Below are positions 1-12,300 of a stretch of DNA of 64,000 nt, piece by piece (within the stretch, counting starts at the first letter, position 1; each line of letters begins with the position of its first letter). The notes beneath the pieces were generated by a model that did not search any database, was not told the origin of the DNA, and saw only the letters and a list, made by a program, of their open reading frames with translations. The stretch is taken from assembly GCA_028532985.1 (NCBI GenBank), contig JANCIK010000010.1, positions 1,302,001 through 1,366,000 of the forward strand, written 5' to 3'. Position numbers and translations under genes: made by a program. Source of the stretch: Stropharia rugosoannulata. Taxonomy: Eukaryota > Basidiomycota > Agaricomycetes > Agaricales > Strophariaceae.

Positions 1-2773
1 CGACACATCTCTAGATGTTGCTATCCAACTTAACGACGTAAGTAGCTTCATTATGAGCGTTTGTCTTGCTCATCGTGCATTTTCAGACACATCCCACTTT
101 GGCTATTCCGGAGCTGATGCGTATTCTCATCGATGAGGAAGACCTCACTTGGGAACAGGCCTGGACAATTGTAACCAACACCTTTTTCTATACTAATCAC
201 ACCGTTCTCCCCGTGCGTTATTAGCCAATCCGTCTGTTGGTGTTGTTGTTGATCGTACTTCACATTGTCAGGAAGCTCTAGAAAAATGGCCGGTTCCTTT
301 GGTGGAGCATGTTCTCCCAAGGTTTGCTTTACATATTATATTTCCTTTGCAAGCTTCGCTAAGAGTGTTTCAGGCATATGCAAATTATCTATGATATTGT
401 ATGTGTATCCTACTGATTCTGCAACTTATTTTTCTAATTCACCGCGTAGAATCTGTCAGTAAATATCTCTCCTAAGCTGTTATAGCGCCTGGGAACTAAA
501 CTGAGTGACGATGATGTTCAGGTTCTTCTTGCAAGGTGCGCTCTTGATATGAACGGCGGGGACGTAATAACTGACTTTGAGCTAGCGGTTGAAAGAAAAT
601 ATCCCGGAGATCGTGACAGGCTTGCTAGAATGTCGCTGATAGAAGGTAGTGCTTCCAAGCTCATATACTTGTAGTTGTACTGATTTGTTGGTGATAGAGG
701 GCCAGCCCAAGCAAGTGAGGATGGCTCACCTTGCTTGTATCGGTAGTCGCAAGGTCAATGGTGTCGCAGAGGTTTATATAAACTCCATTGGTCTACATAA
801 CACCAACTTACGTTTCTTCCAGCTACACAGTGACCTTGTGCAGACCACAATTCTCAAGGACTTTGTTGAGTTTGAGGGAGTTAGCAAGTAAGTTGTCTCT
901 TTTCATTTGTTTGGTGTAGAACCTCATGCCAGGGATCATAGATTTGGAAACGTAACCAATGGAAGTAAGTAATTAACAGTGTTATGCAGGGTTGTATTAT
1001 TTATCTTTTCTTCAGTAACTCCTCGTCGTTGGCTCGATCAAGTGAGTTTAAATACTCTGCTCTCGTTAATTCCGAAGCTTATTATCGTTTCAGTGCAATC
1101 CGGAATTGAGTACCCTCATCACTCAGACACTCAAAGTACAGAAGTCGGTTTGGCTCAAGGAGCTTTCGAAATTGGAAGGCCTGCTCCCCTTCGCAGAAGA
1201 CAAGGCTTTCCGCGCCAAGTGGGCGGCTATCAAGCAGCGTAACAAGGAACGCCTTGCGCACCATGTTCAAACCACCTTGGGCCTCACTATTCGCACGGAC
1301 GCCATGTTTGACGTTCAGATTAAGGTATGTGATCAACAGGGCATTCGAGTACTACATATCATTCATTCATTGCTATTCTACTATTCTAGCGTATTCACGA
1401 ATATAAGGTAAATTTAAGATCGCTTTCTGCATGATTGTCAACTTAGTATGCACCAGCGTCAAACCTTGAATATTCTCGGTGTTATCCACGTAAGACTAGC
1501 TCTAAATCAAGGTGATCATAAACTGACTGTTTATTATAGAGGTACTTCGCTTTGAAGAATATGACACCTGAAGAAAAGAAGAAGGTCAACCGGCGTGTTG
1601 TTTTCTTTGCTGGAAAAGCAGCGCCTGCATGTGAGTCGCACAAACAGCTTATTCCATGGATTTCTTGAATCTAGATACTGACATACATTTGAAGACTACA
1701 TTGCCAAACTTGTAAGTTTGTTGTTCAATGTAAAACTCACTAGCATTTCTGAGGGCTTTGGCATATACTAGACAATTCGTCTCATCGTCAACGTGGCCAA
1801 AGTGATTAACGCTGACCCGGATACCAAGGACTATCTGCAACTTTACTTCTTACCGGACTACTCGGTATCCCTGGCAGAGATTCTGATCCCCGCCTCCGAC
1901 ATTAGCCAGCATATCTCAACTGCTGGAACTGAGGCGTCAGGCACGTCGAACATGAAGTTCTGTTTGAATGGTGGTCTGCTTCTTGGAACGGTTGGTAAGT
2001 CGTGTATTCAACGCATATCAAACGCATACCCTAGTTATAATTAATTAACTCACCTCCTCTTGAAGATGGAGCCAATATTGAGATCGCAGAAGAGGTTGGA
2101 GAAAATAATGTTTGTAAGTGCCTCGATTAGGGTTTATGGATTAACGAATAACACTCCCCGACCAGTCTTCTTTGGACATTTGACCCCGTTAGTGGACTAG
2201 TTTGCAACGCTGTATATATGATCAAGACTAACAACCTTTCTTACAGTGCTGTTGAAGATCTCCGTTATCAACACATCTATCACCCCGTTCCTATTGAAGA
2301 GAAGTGTCCCCCTCTTGCTCATGTTCTCAATCAGATATCTTCGGGCACATTTGGGGATGGTTCTGTCTATGAACCGTAGGTGCTACATTTGTTTGACGTG
2401 AAACTAATCTAAAACTTCAATGTGCCAGGCTTCTCAATACCATCCGTCAAACTGATTACTACCTAATTTCAGACGACTTCGAGTCATGTTTGTGCCTCTT
2501 TCCTAAATATTATGATGTAATCTTACACCCTTTAACCAGACCTAGCTGCTCTCGAAATGGTTGACAAGGCCTACCTTGACAAGGAAGAGTGGGTCAAGAA
2601 GTCCATCAGGACCACTGCTAAGGTGCGTTCTCAAGGTGTATACGACAAATAGAGAAAGCTTACTGACTCGGGGGCTCAAGATGGGTAAATTTAGCTCCGA
2701 CCGTGCTATCAACGAGTATGCTGAGAGCTACTGGAACATCGAACCTGTTTCCATTGCTGCCGGCGGCCTCTAA
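1..2773 (+). CDS. Glycogen phosphorylase, 3' part (5' end lies outside the window)
   Basis: Releases glucose-1-phosphate from glycogen in the cytosol, using pyridoxal phosphate. The reading begins inside VAIQLND and continues across introns as [10 protein letters not shown], then [52 protein letters not shown] and [14 protein letters not shown]. The last holds the Lys that forms the PLP Schiff base. It ends in [10 protein letters not shown] and SIAAGGL with TAA at 2771-2773. The gene is very intron-rich. Exons I could phase are 1-37, 87-212, 272-321, 374-398, 450-454, 522-535, 586-645, 698-771, 833-887 and 942-964, with more exons to 2773. Two of these are microexons of 5 and 14 nt; without them the conserved NLFFLQAVE stretch cannot be read. 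The downstream Msb1-type gene is convergent, 573 bp away. Family assignment is near certain; small shifts in splice sites after 964 are possible. Confidence 0.95.
450..454 (+). other. 5-nt microexon of glycogen phosphorylase
   Basis: Between acceptor TAG (447-449) and donor GTCAGT (455-460) lies AATCT. Together with the 14-nt exon at 522-535 it restores the family-typical I-N-L-F-F-L-Q-A-V-E reading and correct phase. Any model that skips it either shifts frame or inserts about 35 residues not expected in the family. Confidence 0.8.
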
Positions 2774-3346
2774 CAAGTTTCGATAAGCAAAATATATCGA
2801 GACGCTGCAGCCCTTCTATATCTTTGGGTCATCTTGGACATCGTTATATTTTGCTTAGCATAAAATTCAGGAAATGTAGTACTAGTATTGCAATGTTTCG
2901 TAAGAGGTAATCGACGAAGCAATTCAAGTATGAAGCAGAGTAAATGGGTATGTCATGTGGTAGGTATTGACGTGAGTTGAAGGTATAATGAAACAATCTT
3001 GAAACAATGGATTGGTTCCTATGAATGAACAGTGAAGGTAGTATGCAGGATCGTGATGGTTCGTAAGACAGGGATAAATCATGCAATAGCTGGTAAGCGC
3101 CATACAAGATGAGAACAAATGTAGGGTATTGTGGAATAGTGGAAACAGTACAAATGATAGAAAGTAGCAAGATACGGATACAACATACAAGGTCATAATA
3201 GTCTCTTGAGCATTGTGCCAATGATCATTTTTCGTTCAAATAGGATGCATACATATAATCAGTCACTTCTGCGGAGTTCGTTTATGAGTGGACGGCACCA
3301 CAGCATATCGACAGCAACTTACATGTTAGATTATTGCTCCCTGTAG
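2774..3346. other. Convergent 3' intergenic region
   Basis: 573 bp between the stop codons of glycogen phosphorylase and the Msb1-type gene. It is AT-rich and holds both 3' UTRs. The open frames inside it have no recognisable content. No other feature seen. Confidence 0.6.
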
Positions 3347-6300
3347 TCAATTCAATAAGACTCCGCCGTTGTCTTTGGTGACGTTTGCGTCCAACTCTAT
3401 AGATCAATTAGCAGAAGCTTTGAGAGACAGCAAAACAAGGCAAACACACCTTCAGTCTCACTGGTGACAATTCCGTCGAGAGCACCATGTTCTTTCTCTC
3501 CGCTATTTGCAAGGAGATCCTCTATTTTAGATGAGAGATCTCCGCGAGTGCCCATTTCCACTGCGACCATGAATGAGTACATGCACTGTATTCGGTCTCA
3601 ACGACATACCCAACGTTGAAGGAGAAAGCGGAGAAGAAATTTGGGTGGCATCGTCACTCCAAGCAGATAAGAAGGCGCTGTTCATGGTCTCGGAAACAGA
3701 CCTATGCATAACTTTCATATGTGTCAGAATGAGCTTTACTCTTCATTCAGTGAGAAACCTACTATCTGGAATTTCAAGTCTCTGAATATCCGGTACTCCC
3801 TGGCGCTCTTCGGAGCTCAATGTAACGTCTTCCGCTGTTGCCCCCATAGCTGCATCAGCTGCATCTTCCTGCATTTCGACGTCCTTATGATCTTCATGCA
3901 CAACTTCGCTTTCATGCTCTTGTGCGGTAAATCCAGTTTCAACTTGAGAAGGTCCCTCAGGCGCTGGAGAAGCTGCATCAACATGTGTTTCGACATCTAA
4001 TATGACTGGCTCTGCATCTCCTGCCTGGCTAATGATTGGTTCGTCAGATATATTGTGGTCGTGCTGTTCGGGCGTCTGTGCAACTTCAACATCAACAGAG
4101 CTCTCATCGATAATGATTTCATCCTTGTCCGCGGTCTCGGCCGCAATGTTACTGTCGGCACGGAGTTCCTCTCGGTCAGCAGGTAGTTGGGCAGATTCAA
4201 CGGCAGAGCCAGTGAGTTCCACGGTCGGCATCGCCTCATCATTTGTAGTTACGGATAGTTCCTCCGGAGTTGGCACAGAATGTGGGTCTTGTTCTTGTGC
4301 CAATTCCTCGTGATCTGAAGGTTCGACTGTAGCCTGTTGAGTGTCTGTGGGGACATCCTCAGAGGAAACTACATCTGCTGCGACAGATATTTCAGGGGTA
4401 GGCTCTTCTCCAACAAGCAAATGTTCTGAGTTATCTGCCTGTGGTATCAACTCATCGGTAGCAGGCGAGTCTTGTGATTCACGAGTAGCTGAAACCTCGG
4501 GGCCTGGCTCGTCGGTGTCGCCCAATGTGGACTGAGTTGGTTCTTGGACATGACTTGATTCATTTGAATCTTGTTCAGGGTATGGCTGCTCGTTAATAGG
4601 TGTAACAGGTTCTTCAGGAGATACTTCGGGACTGGGGGAGGCAGGAATAACAGGGTTGGGTTCCTGTAAAGTTTCCATCGCAGGCTCCTCCGGAATGACA
4701 GTTGAAGCATCGTTATCACTCATAGTAGATTCTTGTTGCAGAGGTTCTTGTTGAACGCTTATTTCGCTGGGTTCGTCGTCGAGGATGTCTTCTCGATGTC
4801 CGACTTCTTGATCTGTAGAGTCGATCACTGGGCCAGGTACTGACGGCTCTATCGCCAGTGCCGTGTTGGTTGCATCAACAGATTCATTCAGTATTTGAGG
4901 TTGTTCTCCGACGAGTGCTTCTGTGATAACGAAAGATACCGGCTCAGCGGCACTACTCTGACTTTCCTCTGTAGATTCAGATAGAGGAGTGGGTTGTGGT
5001 ATAGCTTCAGCGACATACGGGACTCCTGGCACAGTTGTTAGAGTGGGATCTACCAGGTCAGCTGAATGCTTCGGGGCTTCATCAGCGGTTAGTGGGGTTG
5101 GTTGTTCAGAGTGAGATGGTTGTGCCTGACTATCTACAGTCACCTCCGAAGCTGGCGATATTTCTGTGGTAAGCGCTGGAATGTGTTGGTCATCTGCTTG
5201 TAGATGAAAGCTGTCTACATCTTCCGAACCATGATCGGTATGTGTGCTACGCTCAAATGCATCTGATTGTCCAATTTTGCTCTCTGTTGCGAGCTCTGAA
5301 GAAGCCAGTTCTGGGGCATTTGAATCAGGTATAGAGTCCAACTCGGTCGATATGGGAGGTGGAGAAGCTTCCTGTGCTAGGGCAGTCTCAGCGACCAAGT
5401 CTCCTTGTTCATTAGGTTCGACGACCGCATCTAACCCGCCTTGAGATGTGTCCGAGTCACCCGTGAATCGCTCTGTGTCGGCATTTGAAGAAATACTCTG
5501 ATCATCGCTAGCTTCGAGCGAGTTGCTGACTTGTACGCGTGTGATTTCAGGCTCCTGCAAAGGTGTCTGAGATCGAAGCAATTCTTCCGTCGGTTGTTGT
5601 ATTTCCTCGCTATCATCACTGGGCGACTCCAGTTCATCCTGGACGTAGCTTGTTTCTGCAAGTGGTTCGTCGACTGTATCATATGCGTTCTCTAACGAGA
5701 CCGAGTCGACACTATCTTGGACATCGCCACTAGTTGCTCCTAGCTCTTCAACAGGATCTGCAGTAAGATGGTTTGCACTATTTGGGACCTCTGAAGATAC
5801 TAATTCGGCAATCCTATCTGAAGTTTCCTCGGTTTCGCCATTAGCAGAAGTCGGCTCAATATTGTGCTCCAGGGCAATTGAAGGGACCTCTCCCACAGGC
5901 TCCGGAATGACTTGCTCAGATGCAACCTCTGTACTTGTCACAGCGCCTTGGCTTACTTCTATTTCAGCATCCTAAAGTTATATGTGGTCAGTATAAACTG
6001 ACGTTATCTGCAATAAGGAAAAAAGCTTGCCTTTAGTCCTGCCACTGCGACATCAATCTCGGGGTCGTTTGGCAGCTGTGAAGTCTCCGAAACTACAACC
6101 TGAGCCTCAGCAACGTCGTCGAGGACTTGCTCGGCATCATCATCATTTGAGGGACCAACACTTTGCCCAACAGCGATTTGTTCTGTGTTATCAACGTCAG
6201 ATTCGGAGGTTACGAGTAAGGTTTCATTCTGGGGCTCCGTTGGTAAGTCAGCCATAATTTCATCCCTGTCGTCGATGGGAACCTGAGTGAGATCCAGGGA

Positions 6301-9300
6301 AACAGGGTGTACTCTATCTTCCACCTCGGTATGGATAGCGCCAGAATCATCTTTTGTACTATCCACCGGTTCCATAGGCGTATCGGCAACTGCATCAACA
6401 ATCTCAGTAAGGGTATTGGGCACGGGAATAGAGACTTCGGAACTTGTTTCGTCGCCGGAGTTCACAGTGTCGTCTGGCAATCGTTTGGATTCTTCTGCCA
6501 CATGACTCGTAGAATTATCATTTGACGTTGTCTCATCATCGGCAGTAGTCTCCACAGGCGCGTGTTCAACAGCCTGGCTAGATGAGTCTACTACTTTTTC
6601 ATGATCTTGAGGACCTTGGTCCGCATCTTGAAGAACGCCAGCATCAGAGTGATTCCCTGTTGGTTCGCTAGGCTCGGATGTAGAAGCCGTTAAGTCATCG
6701 CCCTCGATTTCTTGAGTCTGTATTGCGTTAGCTTCGACCATATGCGTGGCATTTACATGTTCTTCCGCGGAATCTATATGTTCCTCCGTAGTTTCCTTGT
6801 CAACGTCAAGGGTGTTTGGTTCCTCCTTAGCCGAAGTATCATTGGAGTTATCAACCACGCTTGAGCCAGTTTCGTCCGGTGCGTTCTCTACTAGCTGCTC
6901 CCGGGGAGGGGTCAGTTCGTTAGGACCCATGGCTGGCGGTTCAGACAAGATAGAGTCTTCAGTAGTCGGTGCCTCTTCGTCATTCGTTTGGTCATTACTT
7001 GGAATATTTGATTCGTCAATGGCAACTTCATCCCTCGCCGAGCCGGTTTGAAGCAATACTTGTACAGCTGCCTCAGCTCCAGTGAAATCTGATTCGGTGG
7101 GCTGTTGACCTTCAAAAGGCACCGACGTTGTTACTTCTAGGGTAGAATTACTATTTAAATCATGAGCCTCGGAACCGGGCGTCGTTGGCAATGCTTCAGA
7201 TTGTCCGCCAGTAGTTTCATCAGGTATGTCTGTACCTGTGCGCGCTTCGTCGTGTACCAACGGACTGACATCGGCTGAAACATTTTCCAAGCCAAGATGA
7301 GTAGTATCGGATGTCTCTGGAACGGAAATAGGAGGATTTTCATCCAAACGAATTTGTGGGGGCCCTTGGTCGTCGCCGTCGTGCTCTGACAAATCTGCAT
7401 GCCCATGATCTAAGGTGCTGGGGATATCTCCAGTGCTTGGATTTAATTCAGTAATGAGTGACAGTAGGGCTTAGATATCATAGTTAAGAATAAGATTTAG
7501 GTATATAAGTATATATGTGTGGCTACTGACCTGCATTAGCCGGTACAGACGGTGAAGATGCAAGTGAATCAAGCTGTATGGTACTCGTCATGTCCAAATC
7601 CGAAGGAATGTTGGTTAACTTGTCTGTGTGGGTATACTGGTTGTCTACTTGAGTTTCATTCCCCTCTACAGAACGCTGGGAATCCAGCTGATTTAATTAG
7701 ATCAACGAACATCATCCGCAACCGGTACGATGCTTACAGAATCATCTTCGACTTCCACAGTTCCAGTTCCAGAGGTAACAGTAGGCATAACCTTACTTTC
7801 AACGTCTTCGTGCTCGGTCACCGAGTTGTTATCGACACCCGCTGTTACTGGTTCTATCGAGAGCTCTTCTACAGGTGAAGTGACTACATCGTCAGTTTCT
7901 TGAGGAGAGGCAACTTCAGCCTCTGTCTGGGTCGAAGGAAGCGCAGGCGGCGCGCCCTCCAGAAGGACAGGTTCTTCCACGTCTTCTGTCTGTGGTAGCG
8001 AGTTAACAGTCTCGGTTTCGTCAGCGGCTACGACATGAGAACTGTCTTGCAGCTTGTTATCAGGCGAAACTTCATCAAGGACTGCCTCCCTCTTTAGTGG
8101 AGTAACAACGGCGTCATCAACAGGTGGTTGGTCCTCGAAAACTATAGCGACGTCGGAAACTGAGTCCAGTTCAGTATGATTGGATGCTGCCGGCACTTCA
8201 ACGTCTGGAGTTTTATCGTCAGGAATAGCCTCAACTTCCTGCGCCAAGGCAGGCTCGTCTATTTCTCCGCCAGGACTTAGAGCAATTGTCTCTGTGGCAG
8301 TGCCTGCCTCTGTTTCCTCCGTTATATCGTCAGAGACAGCATCCACCTCCTCAAGTAGTTGTGTATCCTCGGCAGATTCCCCGACATTGCTCTCAGGGGC
8401 ATCTTCCCGAGCTACAACCTCATCGAGGGGAGACTCAGTTACTTCCTCGACAATAGCTTCGGTGAAACCGGTTGGCGGGGCGCCTTCATCGACTGCCTCA
8501 CTGGCCTCAGCTACATCACCCTCAGCTGCGGCCAAAGTAGCTTGGTCCTCGAACTCCTTATCGCTTTCGCCTTCTTTCTCTAAGACCGTATCCTCGTTGC
8601 CTTCGTCGGCTGTAACTTGGGGCTCCACCACGCCATTTGCATGCGAAAGGGGAGACTGAACATCAATCTCTTCCGCCACCGGCGTCTCCTCAACTACGGG
8701 AATAATGACATCCGACTTGTCCTGTAGAGGGGAAGCCCTTCCTGCAGCCTCGATGGATGTTTCAATATTGTCTGCCGATTGCGAAGAGACATCTTCGACG
8801 TTCTCCTCAGTAACAGCCTCATGAGCGACTTCTTCTTCCGAAACGGGTGCTGCATTTATCACTACAGGTGCTTCAGCGATAATTTCTGCTTCAGGAACAG
8901 AGGCGCTTTTAGGTAGGGGTCTCTCCTGGTCATGCTCTCCTGCAGCTATAACGCTGCCATTGCCGTGCGGTGGTTCCGAGACATTTGTTTCGGGCGCAGT
9001 AATAGTCTCCGGGTGAACCTCGCTCTCCATATTCGCCTCCTCTGGAAGTATTTCGACCTCAGTACTCTCTTCAGGAATAGCTTCCACTGCATCCGCATTT
9101 TCAGTAGAAACAGGGATTTCCTTGTCAATTGAGTGAGAAGCCGTAGGAATATCGATGATCGCAGTACTGACAACCTCAAGTTCTTGGGCAGCAGGGTTCA
9201 CCTCTTCTTCCGTTGTGGAAACCACAGGGATAACCTCTTCCACAATGATGTGGGCCTCAGGATTGCTTTCTGGCTGGATGATAGCGTGTTCGATGGGAGT

Positions 9301-12300
9301 CTCCTCGGCTGCAGAAACCTCCTCAGCAGCAGGAACCTCCTCGACAGTAGCGGCCTCCTCGACAGCAGCAGGAGCTTCCTCAATAGTAGCGGCATCCTCA
9401 ACAGTAGCGGCCTCCTCGACAGTGGCGGCCTCCTCGACAACAACAGGAACCTCCTCAACGGCAGGGGCCTCCTCGGTAGCAGCAGGAGCTTCCTCAACAG
9501 CAGCGGCCTCCTCGACAACAGGGACCTCCTCGACAGCAGGGGCCTCCTCGACAGCAGGGGCCTCTTCGACAGCAGCAGGAGCTTCCTCGATGGCAGGGGC
9601 CTCCTCGGTAGCAGCAGGGGTCTCCTCGATAGCGGCAGGGGTCTCCTCGATAGCAGCAGGAGCCTCCTCGATGGCAGGGGCCTCCTCGGTAGCAGAAACC
9701 TCTTCGACAGTAGAAACCTCGTGGACAGCAGGGACAGGGGTCTCCTCGACAGCACCGATTTCGGCAACTGCATTAGGCTCCGTAGTGGTAAGTGGCGTTG
9801 CTGCATCAGTTTTTGTTTCCTCTGAGCCACGATCTGCCACAGTGGCATCGCCAACCACTGCGAACACTTCAGGAGCAACTTCTGAAGCACTCGAAGTTTG
9901 CTGAGCAATCAACAGAGCGTCGTCGGCCACGGCCTCGGTGGCGGAGAGCTGCTCTTCATCCACGGGGACAACTGTTGAAGCTTCAGATTCAGCAATGACC
10001 TCGGGCAAGTCCTCTTGTCCTGGGGATGCCACTTCAGAAATAACTTCAGGTAAGCCCTCTTGAGCAAGGGGGATTTCTTCAGAAGGCCCATCTTCAACCT
10101 AACACGCATATAAGTACTTGACTCAATAAAATTCTTGAATATATGAGACTAACCTTAACCTCAGTCAGCTCAACTGCTTCTTCAGCTGATTTAGGTTCAG
10201 CAGCCACGGCGATCTCGCTATTACCAGGTACATCTGCTACAGCAGGCGTCTCCACTGGTACTTCAGTTGTTACGGGAAGGGTGTCAATGTCTTTCTCTTT
10301 AACATCTTCAGTCGGTGCATATGCCTGAACAACATCTTGAGTCGAGAGTACTTCAGCAATAGGAGCATCGGCGGTAGGGGCAAGTTCAGGGGTGTCTTTC
10401 ACAACTGGGGCCGCTGCTTCATCGACGGCGGGAGAGGTGATGTCGGGTTCTTCCGAGACAAGAGTCGCCACTGGAATGTCCTCAATAGGCGGGACGTCTT
10501 CAGCAGGAACTTGTTCAAGAACATGTTGTTCCTCCTCTGCTGGTGCAGGAGAAGCAAAATCTTCATGCGTGGTAGCAACAGGGTCAGAATTTTTTGCTGT
10601 AGCTGCGCTGAGGGGTTCAGGCGAAGGAGGTTCGTCCGCGTCAACGGTGTTCTCGCCCTAACGAAACGTCAGTAACAGGCATGGTAAATAATAAGAAAAA
10701 ATATACCTCCTGTTGCACTAGCTCGGTCTCCTTTTCAGGCAAATTGACGGACCCATTTTCCACTTCCGAAGGGGCTCCCGGTGCAGTACCATTCGTTGCT
10801 TCAACAGTCGCAGTGGCCACATCTTCGTTACTTTCGGTGGCAGTGAGAGGCTCTCCGGCAGCCTGCTCGGCCAAATCGGCACAAATCTCTTCATTCTCCG
10901 TTAAAACTGCCACTGACGGTCCTTCAGTCTCACTGTCCTTTGCGATAGCGGACTCTTCTGAAACAGCGACCTCTTCTGGCGCAGAATGCTCGTCAGGAAC
11001 TGGGGTAAGCTCCTCCTGTACTTCAGGTTCCTTCTCCTCGGCAGCTCGGGGCTCATCCTTCGTTCCTTCAAGTTCAAGTACAGCATGTGCGGTAGCGGCG
11101 GCAATAGCTGTAACAGCGGCGGCCCCCGCTACAACCGCTGCAGTGGAACCAGTGCTTGCCTTATCTTCAGCCTTGTCGTCCTGCTTCTGATCTTGCTCAG
11201 ACTTAAAGCTGCTCTCAACAGGCGAGGGCTCCACTTTACTCTCCCGCTTGTTTTCTTCTTCAGTGAGTTCTCCCATCTCTCCAACAGGAGGCGCTTTCTC
11301 CCTCTTCCTTGCCTTCATTGATGTCATAGACGAGCCAGATAAAGAGCGGGAGAAGAAATTGAATCTCTTCTTCGTTGACGGAGAAGGCGATACGGGACGT
11401 GCCGCCTCGGTGGGTGGCGGGCTGGAGCTAACAGCGGCAACAGTCGCAGCTGCAGCGGGTGTAGGGGGCGGTGCCAGAGGCCGCACAGTGTACGCCTGCT
11501 CAAGCACAAGCCATTTCAGAGTCTTGCGTTGCTGGCCCTCCACAAATGGGCCATACACTAGCGATGGTGAGAGGGTCGACTTGAACTTGCATATGATGAA
11601 AGTTGGCCACGAGGAAGTGATGGGGTCAAGGAGTGAGTCGCTCCAGAAGTCAATGAAGGCTTCATCGAACTGGATAATTTCGAGCTTGGAGGCTTTCACG
11701 ACCGGTTTAATATCCTGTGCGGGAACTTCCGGCTCCTTTACCTTGTCCTCGATCGAGATACGGGGAACGTCGCTACTCTTTCTCCTGAGGCGCTTACTGG
11801 ATTTCCTGGACAGCGATACCGCGGGTGGGGTAGTTTTCTCAACATCGGTATCAAAAAGAGTAGATACGAGTGGACCAATTGCTGGAGACGAGTCTATAAA
11901 TCCAGAGGAAGAGAACTGGACCCAGTCGCTGCCGATACCAATTGGTGAGACCGGAGTAATAGGCGGTTCTGTTGCAACTTGTCTGTGTTGACTGCTCGAG
12001 GCTACGGGTTGCTCTGGACCGCTTTCGGAAAATGCTTTCTTGACTGGAGACACCGGATCGATGCTAAATACTGGTGACCTCTCAATACGCTTTGCCCGCT
12101 CATCTGGTATCAAAGAGAGGAACCGAATGGTCTCGTCCGCAAAGATGTTGCTCAAGGGAGAGGGGTTGCTCCCTTTTCTCGAGGCCGTGATAATCTTGGT
12201 CCATAATTCGGCATGTTCTCCTTCGGTAACTTGAGTAGAAAATGCATCGGCCAGGAGATTAAGAGGATGCATTTTTGACTTGGGCTTGAGTTCGGCTTTA

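Noticed and set aside
7688..7710. A 23-nt intron (GTTCGT...CAG) in the Msb1-type gene
   Set aside because: Too short for splicing; a 50-nt intron from 7737 to 7688 with donor GTAAGC keeps the frame.
9133..9904. Long plus-strand open frames rich in Ser, Leu and Asp or Ser and Ala
   Set aside because: They lie antisense to the acidic repeat of the Msb1-type gene and result from its codon bias; the minus-strand frame is phase-linked to ten other exons.
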